Shown here piece by piece: positions 8,343 through 17,366 of a stretch of 64,000 bases of DNA. The stretch lies in assembly GCF_020171785.1 (NCBI RefSeq), contig NZ_JAIVAE010000013.1:52279-116278 (forward strand), in the 5' to 3' direction. Each line of letters begins with the position of its first letter. Positions within the stretch are counted from its first letter, which is position 1. The position numbers and the translations under genes are program-made. Source of the DNA: Guptibacillus hwajinpoensis (lineage in GTDB: Bacteria; Bacillota; Bacilli; Bacillales; Guptibacillaceae). Under the pieces are notes generated by a model, which was not told the origin of the DNA, searched no databases, and saw nothing but the letters and a program-made list of their open reading frames with translations.

Positions 8343-9534
8343 TTTCCTCACTCCTTTCATTTGAATATGCAAGATGCCCTTTACAGAAAGTCATCATGAC
8401 TTCCCCGTCTTCAGATCGTACGAAAAGATCTGCCTCTTTTCCTACAGCCAGACTGCCTTTACGATCAAAAACTCCGAGCTGTTTGGCAGGATTTTCTGAT
8501 GCCATTTTAATCGCACTTTCAAGGGAGCATTTTGTATACTCTTGAATATTAGTAAGGGCGTCTTTCATTTTTAATACACTACCCGCTAAAGTGCCGTTTT
8601 CTAATAGCGCCTTACCATCTTTGACTTCTACTTCCTGTCCACCTAAATCATAGCGACCATTTTTAAGACATTTCGCTCGCATTGCATCCGTTATTAAAAT
8701 CACGCCTGCATCCGTTTTTTGCTGATAAGCTAATTGAATCATCTCCGGTCGAACATGATATCCGTCTGCAATCACTTCTGTTTTTAATTGTTCATTCAAT
8801 AATGCAGCTCCTACAACACCTGGCTCTCGATGATGTAGTCCTTTCATTCCGTTATAAAGATGCGTAATATGCGTAGCGCCGCATTTTACTGCTTCCATCA
8901 CTTGCTGATAAGTGGCATCAGAATGACCAACTGATGCGATAATACCTCGATAAGTCAAATAACGAACAAGCTCTAGACCACCTTCTTTTTCAGGAGCAAG
9001 CGTCACGAGTTTAATCTTTTCTTTTGCGAGCTTATTCCAAGCTTCAAAAACTCGAATGTCCGGTCGCTGCATCGCGTGCAGCGGCTGCGCACCTGCTCTC
9101 TCACTATTTAAGAATGGTCCTTCTAAATGAATGCCAAGAACTTCAGCATGACCTGCCTTTTGGTTCTCCTCCACATACTCTCCTGCATTCTTCACAGCAC
9201 GTTCGATTGCTTTTGCATCCTGGGTAATGGTCGTTGCTAAAAAGCTTGTTGTGCCTTCGCCAGGAAGTGCTTTAGTGATCGTATCTAGTGCTTCCGTCGT
9301 TGCATCCATCGTATCCGCTCCATTCACCCCGTGAATATGAACGTCAATCATACCTGGAAGCAAAGATACTTTCTCATGGAACGTATATACTTTTTCAGCA
9401 TCACTTTTATTACGTTGCTTTGCCTGCCCAATTTCAGTAATGATGCCATTCTCAACTTTAATGTAACCATTCTCAATCGTTTCTCGTTCGCTAAACACTG
9501 TTACCTGATCGATAACGAAACTTGTCTCAGCCAA
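8320..9534 (-). CDS. nagA: N-acetylglucosamine-6-phosphate deacetylase
   Basis: An amidohydrolase-fold enzyme of about 404 residues. Motifs: metal-binding IDVHIHGVNG, the Glu ligand in GIHLEGPF, the His in VGHSDA and HLYNGM, and the catalytic Asp in LITDAM. It removes acetate from GlcNAc-6-P, the first committed step after PTS uptake. I prefer the TTG start (MAETSFVIDQ...), which has GAGGAG 8 bases upstream; the ATG six codons earlier contains that ribosome-binding site in its own coding sequence and has none itself. First gene of nagA-nagB-nagR-SIS, controlled by the operator before it. Confidence 0.93.
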   Translation of the reverse strand: MAETSFVIDQVTVFSERETIENGYIKVENGIITEIGQAKQRNKSDAEKVYTFHEKVSLLPGMIDVHIHGVNGADTMDATTEALDTITKALPGEGTTSFLATTITQDAKAIERAVKNAGEYVEENQKAGHAEVLGIHLEGPFLNSERAGAQPLHAMQRPDIRVFEAWNKLAKEKIKLVTLAPEKEGGLELVRYLTYRGIIASVGHSDATYQQVMEAVKCGATHITHLYNGMKGLHHREPGVVGAALLNEQLKTEVIADGYHVRPEMIQLAYQQKTDAGVILITDAMRAKCLKNGRYDLGGQEVEVKDGKALLENGTLAGSVLKMKDALTNIQEYTKCSLESAIKMASENPAKQLGVFDRKGSLAVGKEADLFVRSEDGEVMMTFCKGHLAYSNERSEENENYSSE

Positions 9535-9585
9535 ACCAAACACTCCTCGCATTTCTGTTAAATGAATACTACCACCATTAAGTAC

Positions 9586-9601
9586 AGTTGTCTATACCAG
9601 T
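9586..9601. promoter_or_regulatory. NagR operator (dre-type), nagA side
   Basis: AGTTGTCTATACCAGT, the near-perfect reverse complement of the site at 9632, located about 50 bp before the nagA start. It matches the published YvoA/DasR-type dre pattern of a GGTATAGACAA core. Position suggests repression of the nagABR operon. Confidence 0.8.
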
Positions 9602-9631
9602 AATCAACCCAATGTTAGATCAGACGACATA

Positions 9632-9668
9632 ATTGGTATAGACAACTATATTTAGTGCTGTTATGATG
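9632..9668 (+). promoter_or_regulatory. nagE promoter overlapped by NagR operator
   Basis: ATTGGTATAGACAACT (9632-9647) is the second NagR operator. A sigma-A promoter overlaps it: TAGACA at 9639-9644 as the -35, a 17-base spacer, and TATGAT at 9662-9667 as the -10. Repressor bound here would cover the -35 directly. Confidence 0.75.
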
Positions 9669-9715
9669 AACAGGATAATAAAACGTTTTCAAATTTTGAA
9701 AGGGGTTGAACGTTT

Positions 9716-11575
9716 ATGCTCGGAGCTTTACAACGCATTGGTAAGTCATTGATGCTTCCGATTGCCGTACTTCCGGCTGCAGCTTTGCTACTGAGGCTAG
9801 GACAAGATGACTTACTTGGTATTCCATTTGTCGCTGCTGCAGGTGGAGCAATATTTGATAATCTTGCTCTCATTTTTGCCATTGGTGTGGCGATTGGCTT
9901 CTCAAAAGATAGCAACGGAGCAGCCGGTCTAGCGGGGGCAATTGGTTACCTGGTTCTGACTCAGGGAACTCAAGCAGTGAATGAAAACATTAACATGGCG
10001 ATTCTTGGAGGGATCTTATCTGGTATCGTTGCTGGACTGCTTTATAATCGATTTCACGATATTAAACTCCCCACCTGGCTTGGTTTCTTTGGAGGGCGAC
10101 GCTTTGTACCAATCGTTACAGCCACTGCAATGGTTATACTTGCAGGACTATTTGGATTTGTATGGCCTCCTATTCAGGAAGGTATTAACGCGATAGGACA
10201 GTGGATTATTGATGCAGGCGCACTTGGGGTAGGGGTATTCGGCTTCTTAAATCGATTGCTTATTCCTTTCGGGTTGCATCACGTACTAAATAGTTTGGTC
10301 TGGTTCGTTTTCGGTGAGTATAACGGCGCCACAGGAGATCTGAATCGATTCTTTGCCGAAGATCCTTCAGCCGGAATTTTCATGGCTGGCTTTTTCCCGA
10401 TCATGATGTTCGGGCTACCTGCAGCGTGTTTTGCGATGATTGCTGCGGCTAAAAAAGACAGAAGAGCTGAAGTAAGCGGAATGTTAATCGGTATTGCCTT
10501 TGCATCATTCTTAACAGGTATTACGGAACCGATTGAATTCGCCTTTATGTTCTTATCACCTTTATTATATGGTATTCACGCTCTTTTAACAGCTAGCTCA
10601 ATGGTTCTCGCTTACGTTCTAGACATCCACCATGGATTTGGCTTCTCTGCCGGTGCCATTGACTTTTTCCTTAATTATGGACTAGCACAGAAAGCAGGAC
10701 TATTACTTGTTATTGGCTTGATTTACGGAGTCATATATTTTGTGGTCTTCTACTTCTTAATAAAAAAATTAAACTTAAAAACACCTGGTCGAGAAGACGA
10801 AGATATGGCCATAGAAGCAACTTCTCCTACTGAAGGTGACAAATACGATGTGATGGCTGGGCATTTTATTCGCAGCATTGGCGGCATTGATAACATTTCA
10901 TCTATCGATAACTGTACAACAAGACTTCGTTTACAAATGAATGATATGTCAAAAGTAGATGAAGCAGAATTAAAGCGTTATGGAGCTCGAGGCGTCGTCA
11001 AAGTGAATAATCGTAACCTACAAATTATCGTCGGAACAGATGTTGAATTTGTGGCGGATGCCATGCGAGGCACGCGCTCTAATCCATCTAAAGTGACTAC
11101 TAACGCTGGAACATTAACAAAAACAATAGCAGATCAAGCGTTTATTATGCCAGTTAAAGGAAAGATTATTCCATTGAACGAAGTGCCAGACGAAGTCTTT
11201 TCTGCCGGAATGATGGGGGATGGTTTCGCCATTCTTCCTGAAGACGGCCATTTTGTTTCACCTGTTGACGGCGAAGTCATAAGCGTCTTCCCTACAAAGC
11301 ATGCAGTCGGTATCAAATCTGAAAGTGGAGTCGAAGTATTAATACATGTCGGCATTGATACGGTCAATTTAAAAGGCGAAGGGTTTACGACTCATGTAAA
11401 AGAAGGAGATACTCTCAAGAGAGGGGATAAACTACTGACAGTTGATTTAAGTAGCGTCAGACGTGCTGTACCATCTCTTGCCACTCCAGTCATTTTCACA
11501 AATTTACAAACGTTAAAAATTAAAAAGACAGGAAACATTCCTCAAGGCGATAGCGGGATCATTTCCATTGATTAA
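9716..11575 (+). CDS. nagE: PTS N-acetylglucosamine transporter, EIICBA fusion
   Basis: A 619-residue fused enzyme II. Residues 1 to about 360 form the membrane EIIC channel (LGALQRIGKSLMLPIAVLPA start, GITEPIEF sugar-site motif). Residues about 385-460 are EIIB with the phosphorylated Cys in IDNCTTRLRL. Residues about 480-619 are EIIA of the glucose family with the active His in VLIHVGIDTV. It imports GlcNAc and phosphorylates it at C6 using HPr-P. A GAAAGGGG ribosome-binding site lies 10 bases before ATG. It is transcribed divergently from nagA under paired NagR operators. The full C-B-A arrangement is complete, with no missing phosphorylation site. Confidence 0.95.
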   Translation: MLGALQRIGKSLMLPIAVLPAAALLLRLGQDDLLGIPFVAAAGGAIFDNLALIFAIGVAIGFSKDSNGAAGLAGAIGYLVLTQGTQAVNENINMAILGGILSGIVAGLLYNRFHDIKLPTWLGFFGGRRFVPIVTATAMVILAGLFGFVWPPIQEGINAIGQWIIDAGALGVGVFGFLNRLLIPFGLHHVLNSLVWFVFGEYNGATGDLNRFFAEDPSAGIFMAGFFPIMMFGLPAACFAMIAAAKKDRRAEVSGMLIGIAFASFLTGITEPIEFAFMFLSPLLYGIHALLTASSMVLAYVLDIHHGFGFSAGAIDFFLNYGLAQKAGLLLVIGLIYGVIYFVVFYFLIKKLNLKTPGREDEDMAIEATSPTEGDKYDVMAGHFIRSIGGIDNISSIDNCTTRLRLQMNDMSKVDEAELKRYGARGVVKVNNRNLQIIVGTDVEFVADAMRGTRSNPSKVTTNAGTLTKTIADQAFIMPVKGKIIPLNEVPDEVFSAGMMGDGFAILPEDGHFVSPVDGEVISVFPTKHAVGIKSESGVEVLIHVGIDTVNLKGEGFTTHVKEGDTLKRGDKLLTVDLSSVRRAVPSLATPVIFTNLQTLKIKKTGNIPQGDSGIISID

Positions 11576-11590
11576 TTGCTTGAAAATGAA

Positions 11591-11620
11591 GAAAGGCAGC
11601 GGAAATTCCGCTGCCTTTCG
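11591..11620. terminator. bidirectional terminator
   Basis: GAAAGGCAGCGGAA / TTCCGCTGCCTTTC inverted repeat between the convergent nagE and ParR-like genes, with T-rich tails on both strands. Confidence 0.85.
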
Positions 11621-11622
11621 TT

Positions 11623-12186
11623 TTATTTATTCATTTTATCAAGAAATCCGCCGAGCAAATCATCTACGCTCTCTTCTTCCTCTTCTTCAACAGCTGAGCT
11701 TTGCTCTTGTTTTGCCTGATCCCAATCAAAATTCATTAGATCATCATCAGACATCGGTGGTAAAGCCTCCACAGGTTCTGATACTTCTCTCTGGACTGCT
11801 CTTTCTTCCTGCAAATAAAGTGCCTGATCAATATCAATCGAGTTACTGTTAAATGATGCAAGAAGAGATGCAGCGCGTACAGGATCTGATAAAATTTGGT
11901 AAACGATGTTTCCAAGAAGCGCTTCTGAATGCTCATGTTTTAACCAATCCCTTTGGGCTTTGCTTAATCCCTTGGGCAAAGGTACAGTAATTGCATCATT
12001 ATCGCGTCTGATCGTTTGCGTGACACCATCTAAAACATACTCCGCAATGCGGCTTGAGAAGTTCCGTTTTTCTTCCTCTTTTAACTTCTGCAGCTGCTTT
12101 AGAATATGATCAGGTGTATCAGAAGGAAGGCGAAAAGTGATCGCCTGTCCTCTCTGTAACCCCGTCATCCCCGCCTTTTTCATCAA
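11623..12186 (-). CDS. ParR-like ribbon-helix-helix adaptor of the actin-type partition pair
   Basis: A 187-residue protein. Residues about 17-60 (AITFRLPSDTPDHILKQLQK ... NFSSRIAEYVLDGV) fit a ribbon-helix-helix: an AITFRLP strand followed by two helices. The middle is helical. The tail is very acidic (AVEEEEEESVDD) and ends in the amphipathic helix LLGGFLDKMNK. In ParMRC systems the adaptor binds the centromere through an N-terminal RHH and docks onto actin filaments through a C-terminal tail; layout and order (directly downstream of the ParM-like gene, 9 bp gap) match. An AGGGTGA ribosome-binding site lies before two in-frame ATGs. Not a typed ParR by sequence; the call rests on architecture and context. 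Confidence 0.65.
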   Translation of the reverse strand: MMKKAGMTGLQRGQAITFRLPSDTPDHILKQLQKLKEEEKRNFSSRIAEYVLDGVTQTIRRDNDAITVPLPKGLSKAQRDWLKHEHSEALLGNIVYQILSDPVRAASLLASFNSNSIDIDQALYLQEERAVQREVSEPVEALPPMSDDDLMNFDWDQAKQEQSSAVEEEEEESVDDLLGGFLDKMNK

Positions 12187-12195
12187 ATCACCCTA

Positions 12196-13389
12196 CTAGT
12201 TTTTGACCTTGTTCTTTTCTTCTTTCTTATCCTGGTGTTGAGGTTGAGGCTTACTATTTTTACGAGTGAAGTCAGAGATAAGCTTGTAGTAAGCATTCGA
12301 CATCATCCAGATGCTTTCTTTTTCATCTTCAAAGAAGTCAATGTTGTACCCATCAAGGTTATTGTTCAATGTTTTAAGGTAATCTTTCAATACAATTGAA
12401 CCGCCGCCAACGAAATAGCAGATTTCAGATTGAGAGTTCTTCTGCCAAACGTTACGAAGGTGACGATATTGTTTCTTCGCAAGTTCCAAGAGAATACGAT
12501 CTGTAATATCATGCACGCTTGTACGACTTCCGCGAACCATAATGTGATTACGATCATTCTTCTTCGTAATAATATCCACTACATCACGACGGCTATCGAG
12601 TTCCACCCCATGCTTCGAGCGAATTTCTTCACGAATGGCTTCAAGCGACTCAGCGACGCCAAGGTTAAAGCCCTGTGCCTTATCATCATCGACATTACGG
12701 TTTTTAATAACCGCGATATCGGTAGAAAGACCACCAATGTCTTGAATTAAAATTCGCTTGTCGATCAAATCTTTATTAATGATATTTAAATCGCTATCCA
12801 TAACAAGGTTAATGTAAGCTGCAAATCCTTCAGGATAAACTTTCACTTCATCAAATTTAATATTAACTTTCTTACCTTGATATTTCGGTGTTACAAGAAA
12901 CTCTACCTGGTGCACAGATCCAAGAAGTCTTGAACGATAACCAACGTCTTTTCCTTCTTTTACTTCACGAAGCGGAAGACCTGTACCAAGTGTGTAATTG
13001 GCATCAATCACGCCGTTTTGGTTTTTGAAATTCGCTGAGTTCTTTGGATCAACTGCATCTAAAGCTAGAGAAGCAAACAGCATAACTAGTGTTTGGTCTT
13101 CTTCTGACTTTGCACTTCCAGGATCTAATTCAGTCGGGTTGTCACTCTTTGTTGCTAGATTACCAACTCGGTAGATCGCATTGTTATCCTTCAAAGCAGG
13201 GGAGTGGACGCGAATGTGAATACCGTCAAGCGGATCTTTCGTATCCAATTCTTCAATTCCAATAACCGGTCGATCTTCTATATCTCTTGCAATCACATTT
13301 GGTATGTATAGGTCAGATTCGATTTTTCCATAGATTCCTTTTAGTGAGTCGTTACCTACATCGACTGCTGCAATTCTTGAATTACTCAT
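12196..13389 (-). CDS. ParM/StbA-family actin-like segregation ATPase
   Basis: A 397-residue actin-fold protein. Phosphate-1 loop AAVDVGNDSLKG (7-18), phosphate-2 loop IQDIGGLSTDIAV (215-227) and adenosine motif FVGGGSIVL (326-334) are present. The long Lys-rich tail (about 375-397) is unusual. In plasmids this family polymerises into filaments that push sister plasmids apart through a DNA-bound adaptor. The ATG chosen (MSNSRIAAVD) has AAAGGATGG 8 bases before; a longer frame has no ribosome-binding site. The adaptor-like gene follows by 6 bp, and a periodic palindrome array lies just upstream at 13501-13673. No plasmid replication or integrase gene is adjacent. MreB can be excluded: no MreB-specific motifs, ParM-like insertions, and this context. 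Confidence 0.85.
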   Translation of the reverse strand: MSNSRIAAVDVGNDSLKGIYGKIESDLYIPNVIARDIEDRPVIGIEELDTKDPLDGIHIRVHSPALKDNNAIYRVGNLATKSDNPTELDPGSAKSEEDQTLVMLFASLALDAVDPKNSANFKNQNGVIDANYTLGTGLPLREVKEGKDVGYRSRLLGSVHQVEFLVTPKYQGKKVNIKFDEVKVYPEGFAAYINLVMDSDLNIINKDLIDKRILIQDIGGLSTDIAVIKNRNVDDDKAQGFNLGVAESLEAIREEIRSKHGVELDSRRDVVDIITKKNDRNHIMVRGSRTSVHDITDRILLELAKKQYRHLRNVWQKNSQSEICYFVGGGSIVLKDYLKTLNNNLDGYNIDFFEDEKESIWMMSNAYYKLISDFTRKNSKPQPQHQDKKEEKNKVKN

Positions 13390-13500
13390 AAAAATAATCC
13401 ATCCTTTCATATTTAAAATCTAGTATTTCTACTATTAACTTAAAATTTATAGAATTTTTCAACCGAAGTCAATGAGCCATTCTATCTAGTTTACAAATAT

Positions 13501-13673
13501 GTTTACATGTATACAAAACCGTTTACTTGTAAACAATTTTCGTACACTTGTATACAATATTGCATACATGTCGATTTAAAGCCATGTGTACGCATTTGTA
13601 TACTTGTGTACATAAATAGTTTACATGCATACAAAATTGTATACTTGTAAACTAAATTCGTATACACGATTTT
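13501..13673. repeat. centromere-like (parC-type) array of eight 14-bp palindromes
   Basis: Eight copies of a near-palindrome GTWTACWTGTAWAC start at 13501, 13521, 13542, 13562, 13598, 13619, 13639 and 13660. Spacing is 20, 21, 20, then 36, then 21, 20, 21 bp, so there are two groups of four at about two helical turns. The 13562 and 13660 copies keep only one good half-site. Two weaker copies lie at 13489 and 13578. It lies 112 bp upstream of the ParM-like start. Iterated sites before parM are the hallmark of parC centromeres, where they also act as the operator. Confidence 0.75.
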
Positions 13674-13704
13674 TTTCAAATTTTGCTTTAGCTACTTCCT
13701 TACA

Positions 13705-13737
13705 TTTTAACTCTCTTTTTTAAAAAGAGAGTTAAAA
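13705..13737. repeat. perfect 16-bp inverted repeat
   Basis: TTTTAACTCTCTTTTT and its exact reverse complement separated by one T. It lies about 30 bp beyond the palindrome array and is not directly behind any gene. It could be a terminator for antisense transcripts or a boundary of the partition cassette. Confidence 0.6.
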
Positions 13738-13800
13738 GGAATGACCACTTAGAATAGAAAAAGAGTTAACTAGTTTATTCATTTCAAATTTATTAATAAG

Positions 13801-13829
13801 AAAAAGACTACACGAGAGGTAGTCTTTTT
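13801..13829 (-). terminator. terminator of the DUF4190 gene
   Basis: AAAAAGACTAC / GTAGTCTTTTT hairpin, 20 bases past the stop codon of the DUF4190 gene. Confidence 0.8.
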
Positions 13830-13850
13830 AAGAAGTTTATATGAAAGGGG

Positions 13851-14117
13851 TTACATGAAAAAAACGACTCCTGCCCAAAACCATATTTTCAAACCTAACG
13901 TAACAATGCCAGTGACAAGACCTGTTATAGCAAATCCTTTCTTAACCGGGTTTTTCTTGCCGATTATCCCAAAAATAATGGCCAAAATAGCCAATGGATA
14001 AGGAATTAGAGGAATTAAAAAGAGGACAAGGCCTATGATGCCCAATACCATTGAGGATACAGCTAGACCATTACTGCTACTCTCTGGTTGAGGTGTTGTT
14101 TTTACGTTACCTTCCAA
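13851..14117 (-). CDS. DUF4190-family two-helix membrane protein
   Basis: An 88-residue protein with a short polar N-terminus (about 20 residues) and two membrane segments, AVSSMVLGIIGLVLFLIPL and the stretch from about 62, joined by IIGKKNPVKKGFAITGLVTG. The NGLAVSSMVLGIIGL opening is typical of DUF4190. The likely start is TTG, with GGGGGAA 8 bases upstream; no ATG is available. Monocistronic, with its own terminator. Function unknown. Confidence 0.75.
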   Translation of the reverse strand: MEGNVKTTPQPESSSNGLAVSSMVLGIIGLVLFLIPLIPYPLAILAIIFGIIGKKNPVKKGFAITGLVTGIVTLGLKIWFWAGVVFFM

Positions 14118-14197
14118 ATCAAATTCCCCCTTTTGAACCTATTTTTTTTCATAATTGAATGTATTTGAGTATGGAGTATTTTATTACAAAAAAAAGA

Positions 14198-14228
14198 AGC
14201 ATGTAGCCGTTTCTTTATGCTACACGCT
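14198..14228 (-). terminator. terminator of mqo
   Basis: AGC-x-TGTAGC / GCTACA-x-GCT hairpin with a T run on the minus strand after the mqo stop. Confidence 0.75.
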
Positions 14229-14256
14229 CACATTTGTTTCTATATCTTAGCAGTGA

Positions 14257-15756
14257 TTAGCTATAAACAGGCTCTCCTTCATTAAGACCAAGAGTCTGTG
14301 CAATTAAGTGATTAATTTCTTTAAACAACTCTGGATTTTCCTCTAAAGCGTATCCATGTGATGGAATCATTTCTTTAATCTTTGGTTCCCATTCCTGTAG
14401 ATACTCTGGGAAGCATTTTTCGAATACTTCTAACATAACATGGACAGCTGTTGATGCACCCGGTGATGCACCAAGTAGTGCAGCAATGGAGCCATCTGAA
14501 GCCGTTACAACCTCTGTTCCAAATTGAAGCGTTCCTTTGCCTTGTTCCTCTGTATCCTTAATAACTTGTACACGCTGTCCGGCTACAACAATATCCCAAT
14601 CTTCCTTCTGGGCTGTCGGAATAAATTCACGCAATTCTTCTATACGCTTGTCTTCAGATAACATCACTTGTTGGACCAAATATTTGGTTAATCCCATTTC
14701 CTTAACCCCAGCTGCCATCATCGTTAACACATTATTAGGCTTCACAGAGCTAATTAGATCCATATTTGAACCGGTTTTAAGGAATTTGGGAGAAAATCCT
14801 GCAAACGGACCAAATAATAAGCTCTTTTTATTATCAATGAACCTTGTATCAAGATGAGGAACAGACATTGGAGGCGCGCCTACTTTTGCTTTGCCATAAA
14901 CCTTACCATGATGCTTTTCAATCACTTCAGGATTATTACATACCATAAACAGCCCACTGACCGGAAAGCCTCCAATTTGTTTGGATTCAGGTATACCGGT
15001 TTTTTGGAGCAATGGAAGACTACCACCTCCGCCTCCAATAAAGACAAAGTCTGCCGTATGAAATTCTAAATTATTGTTGGCTATATCTTTTACTTTAACT
15101 TCCCACGTGCCCTCTTTCGTACGTTTAATATCCTCTACGCTATGCTTGTACTGAACGTCTACATTCTCATTTTCTAAGTGTTCAAACATAAGACGCGTTA
15201 ATGCGCCGAAATTTACGTCTGTACCAGAATCGATTTTTGTTGCAGCCATTGGTTCATCCGATGACCGACCATCCATAATAAGTGGAATCCATTCCTTAAG
15301 CTTCTCAGGGTCCTCAGAAAGCTCCATTCCCTGAAACAGAGGGTTTCCTGACAACGCTTCCAAACGCTTTTTCAAAAATTTCACATTATCTTCTCCAAAA
15401 ACAAGACTCATGTGTGGAATTGGTCTGATGAAATCTTGTGGATTATGGATTAATCCTTTATTCACGAAATAAGACCAGAATTGCTTTGAGAGCTGGAACT
15501 GCTCGTTTATCTTTACCGCCTTACTAATATCAATAGATCCGTCCGCTTTCTCGGACGTATAGTTGAGTTCACATAGAGCAGAATGACCTGTCCCTGCATT
15601 ATTCCATTCATTCGAGCTTTCTTCTCCTGCACTTCCAAGTTTCTCAAAAACTTTCACATTCCATTCAGGTGCTAATTCTTTTAATAAAGATCCCAAAGTT
15701 GCACTCATGACTCCAGCACCAATTAAGATAATATCTTTTGTTTGATTCTTGCTCAT
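14257..15756 (-). CDS. mqo: malate:quinone oxidoreductase
   Basis: A 499-residue FAD-dependent peripheral membrane enzyme that oxidises malate to oxaloacetate and passes electrons to quinone. The FAD-binding motif [18 protein letters not shown] lies near residues 10-27, and [19 protein letters not shown] and [17 protein letters not shown] are typical Mqo segments. The chosen start MSKNQTKDI has GGAAGGG about 5 bases upstream; 27 extra codons upstream lack such a signal. Single gene with its own terminator. A possible promoter and a 17-bp inverted repeat lie about 110 bp upstream. Confidence 0.95.
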   Translation of the reverse strand: MSKNQTKDIILIGAGVMSATLGSLLKELAPEWNVKVFEKLGSAGEESSNEWNNAGTGHSALCELNYTSEKADGSIDISKAVKINEQFQLSKQFWSYFVNKGLIHNPQDFIRPIPHMSLVFGEDNVKFLKKRLEALSGNPLFQGMELSEDPEKLKEWIPLIMDGRSSDEPMAATKIDSGTDVNFGALTRLMFEHLENENVDVQYKHSVEDIKRTKEGTWEVKVKDIANNNLEFHTADFVFIGGGGGSLPLLQKTGIPESKQIGGFPVSGLFMVCNNPEVIEKHHGKVYGKAKVGAPPMSVPHLDTRFIDNKKSLLFGPFAGFSPKFLKTGSNMDLISSVKPNNVLTMMAAGVKEMGLTKYLVQQVMLSEDKRIEELREFIPTAQKEDWDIVVAGQRVQVIKDTEEQGKGTLQFGTEVVTASDGSIAALLGASPGASTAVHVMLEVFEKCFPEYLQEWEPKIKEMIPSHGYALEENPELFKEINHLIAQTLGLNEGEPVYS

Positions 15757-16212
15757 GATACCCTTCCTTGTCTCATTTATTTGTAATAAAAAGAATACGC
15801 GCTCATGCTCAAATGTCATAAAAAAGCAAGGCGACAATGAAGTACACTACATGTTCTATCCTAATTATACCTTATCATAGACAATTGTTATAATTGTAGG
15901 AAAAATAACGGATAATCTGAGGCGTTTTTACTAAATTTTACACATTATTAGCTAGGAAAATGGCGAAAATAAACATAGAAGAGTAATAAATGTGAGATTA
16001 GACAGATAAATCATTTTGTTTGCTACTTCTCAGCTTTATTTTCGCAATTCGTTGTTTCTGGTAATACAAATCGATTCGTTCTCTTGCACTTTTTGGATAA
16101 TACTATTAAAGTATATATCGGTTGAAACCGAGCCTAGCTAGATCTATTAAGAACATTTTTACTTTTTAATTTTGGGAAGTGCTTTCCCTTAAGGAAAGGG
16201 TTTAGATATACA
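15757..16212. other. 456-bp intergenic region between mqo and dus
   Basis: No protein gene is visible. On the mqo side there is a TATAAT (minus strand, 15864-15869) and an ACAATT-N5-AATTGT inverted repeat at 15881-15897. On the dus side, a small hairpin (CTTTCC / GGAAAG) lies near 16180-16200 and overlaps the probable dus ribosome-binding site. The remainder is AT-rich and shows nothing else I can name. Confidence 0.6.
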
Positions 16213-17211
16213 ATGAAAGAGAATTTTTGGAAAGAGTTGCCACGACCATTTTTTGTTTTGGCTCCAATGGAAGCCGTGACAGATGTCGTTTTTAGACATG
16301 TCGTGAGCGAAGCAGCAAGACCTGACGTGTTTTTTACAGAGTTTACAAACTCGGAAAGCTACTGCCACCCAAGGGGAAAAGACAGTTTAAAGGGCCGACT
16401 TACATTTACGGAAGATGAACAGCCAATTGTCGCTCATATTTGGGGAGACAAGCCCGAGTACTTCCGCGAAATGAGTATTGGTATGGCAGAAATGGGGTAT
16501 CGTGGAGTTGATATCAATATGGGCTGCCCTGCTCCTAATGTTGCTCCAAAAGGAAAAGGATGCGGACTGATTCGTCGTCCTGATGTTGCAGCAGAAATCA
16601 TCCAGGCAGCAAAAGCTGGAGGACTGCCCGTTAGTGTAAAAACTCGCCTCGGTTATACAGAAGTAGATGAGTGGCGCCACTGGCTTAGGCACCTGCTTGA
16701 ACAGGATATTGTAAATCTCTCCATCCATCTCCGCACGAAGAAAGAAATGAGCGATGTTGATGCCCACTGGGAGCTCATTCCAGAGATCAAGAAACTTCGT
16801 GATGAGGTCGCTCCTGATACGCTTCTGACGATCAACGGAGATATTCCAGACCGTCAGAAGGGACTTGAACTTGTAGAAAAATATGGCGTCGACGGAGTTA
16901 TGATCGGACGAGGAATCTTCCATAACCCATTTGCTTTTGAAAAAGAGAAAAAAGAGCATACGAGTGAGGAATTGCTTGATCTTCTTAGACTTCAGCTCGA
17001 TCTACATGATAAATATGATAAAGAACTCGAGCCACGCATCTACAAAGCGCTTCCTCGTTTCTTCAAAATTTACGTTCGCGGCTTTCGCGGAGCAAGTGAA
17101 TTAAGAAATAAATTGATGAATACAAAATCTACTGACGAAGCACGTGCTCTTCTTGATGAGTTTATAGCGAATAATGGCTTAAAAGGACAGAATGGTTTTA
17201 CGGTTTCTTGA
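16213..17211 (+). CDS. dus: tRNA-dihydrouridine synthase
   Basis: A 332-residue FMN-dependent TIM-barrel enzyme that reduces uridines in tRNA D-loops. Motifs: [18 protein letters not shown] (FMN-binding start), [11 protein letters not shown] with the catalytic Cys (in MGCP), VSVKTRLGY, and [14 protein letters not shown] for phosphate binding. It differs from the DusB-type gene usually found near the folate operon, so it is probably a second paralogue. It is the rare plus-strand gene on the left arm, transcribed toward oriC. GGAAAGGG lies about 13 bases before ATG, and it sits in a small hairpin. Confidence 0.92.
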   Translation: MKENFWKELPRPFFVLAPMEAVTDVVFRHVVSEAARPDVFFTEFTNSESYCHPRGKDSLKGRLTFTEDEQPIVAHIWGDKPEYFREMSIGMAEMGYRGVDINMGCPAPNVAPKGKGCGLIRRPDVAAEIIQAAKAGGLPVSVKTRLGYTEVDEWRHWLRHLLEQDIVNLSIHLRTKKEMSDVDAHWELIPEIKKLRDEVAPDTLLTINGDIPDRQKGLELVEKYGVDGVMIGRGIFHNPFAFEKEKKEHTSEELLDLLRLQLDLHDKYDKELEPRIYKALPRFFKIYVRGFRGASELRNKLMNTKSTDEARALLDEFIANNGLKGQNGFTVS

Positions 17212-17303
17212 GTTAAATTTGTTTCGTTTAAAACGATAGTAGGTTCTTTCTAGGAGAGGAAAGCCAAGGGTGCTTTTCTCTCTTTTTTTATCGTTATGAT
17301 AGT

Positions 17304-17343
17304 AAAAAAAGCATTGGTAAGCAACTAGGCTTCTCAATGCTTT
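17304..17343 (-). terminator. terminator between dus and the YiaA/B gene
   Basis: AAAGCATTG ... CAATGCTTT outer stem with an inner AAGC/GCTT stem, followed on the minus strand by a T run (complement of 17303-17310). It serves the YiaA/B-like gene. Confidence 0.7.
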
Positions 17344-17366
17344 CATTATTTTAGCTCCACCGACTA

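Noticed and set aside
13441..13700. CRISPR array
   Set aside because: The repeats are 14-bp palindromes with 6-7 bp between them and no unique spacers; no cas gene is present. A centromere or operator array fits better.
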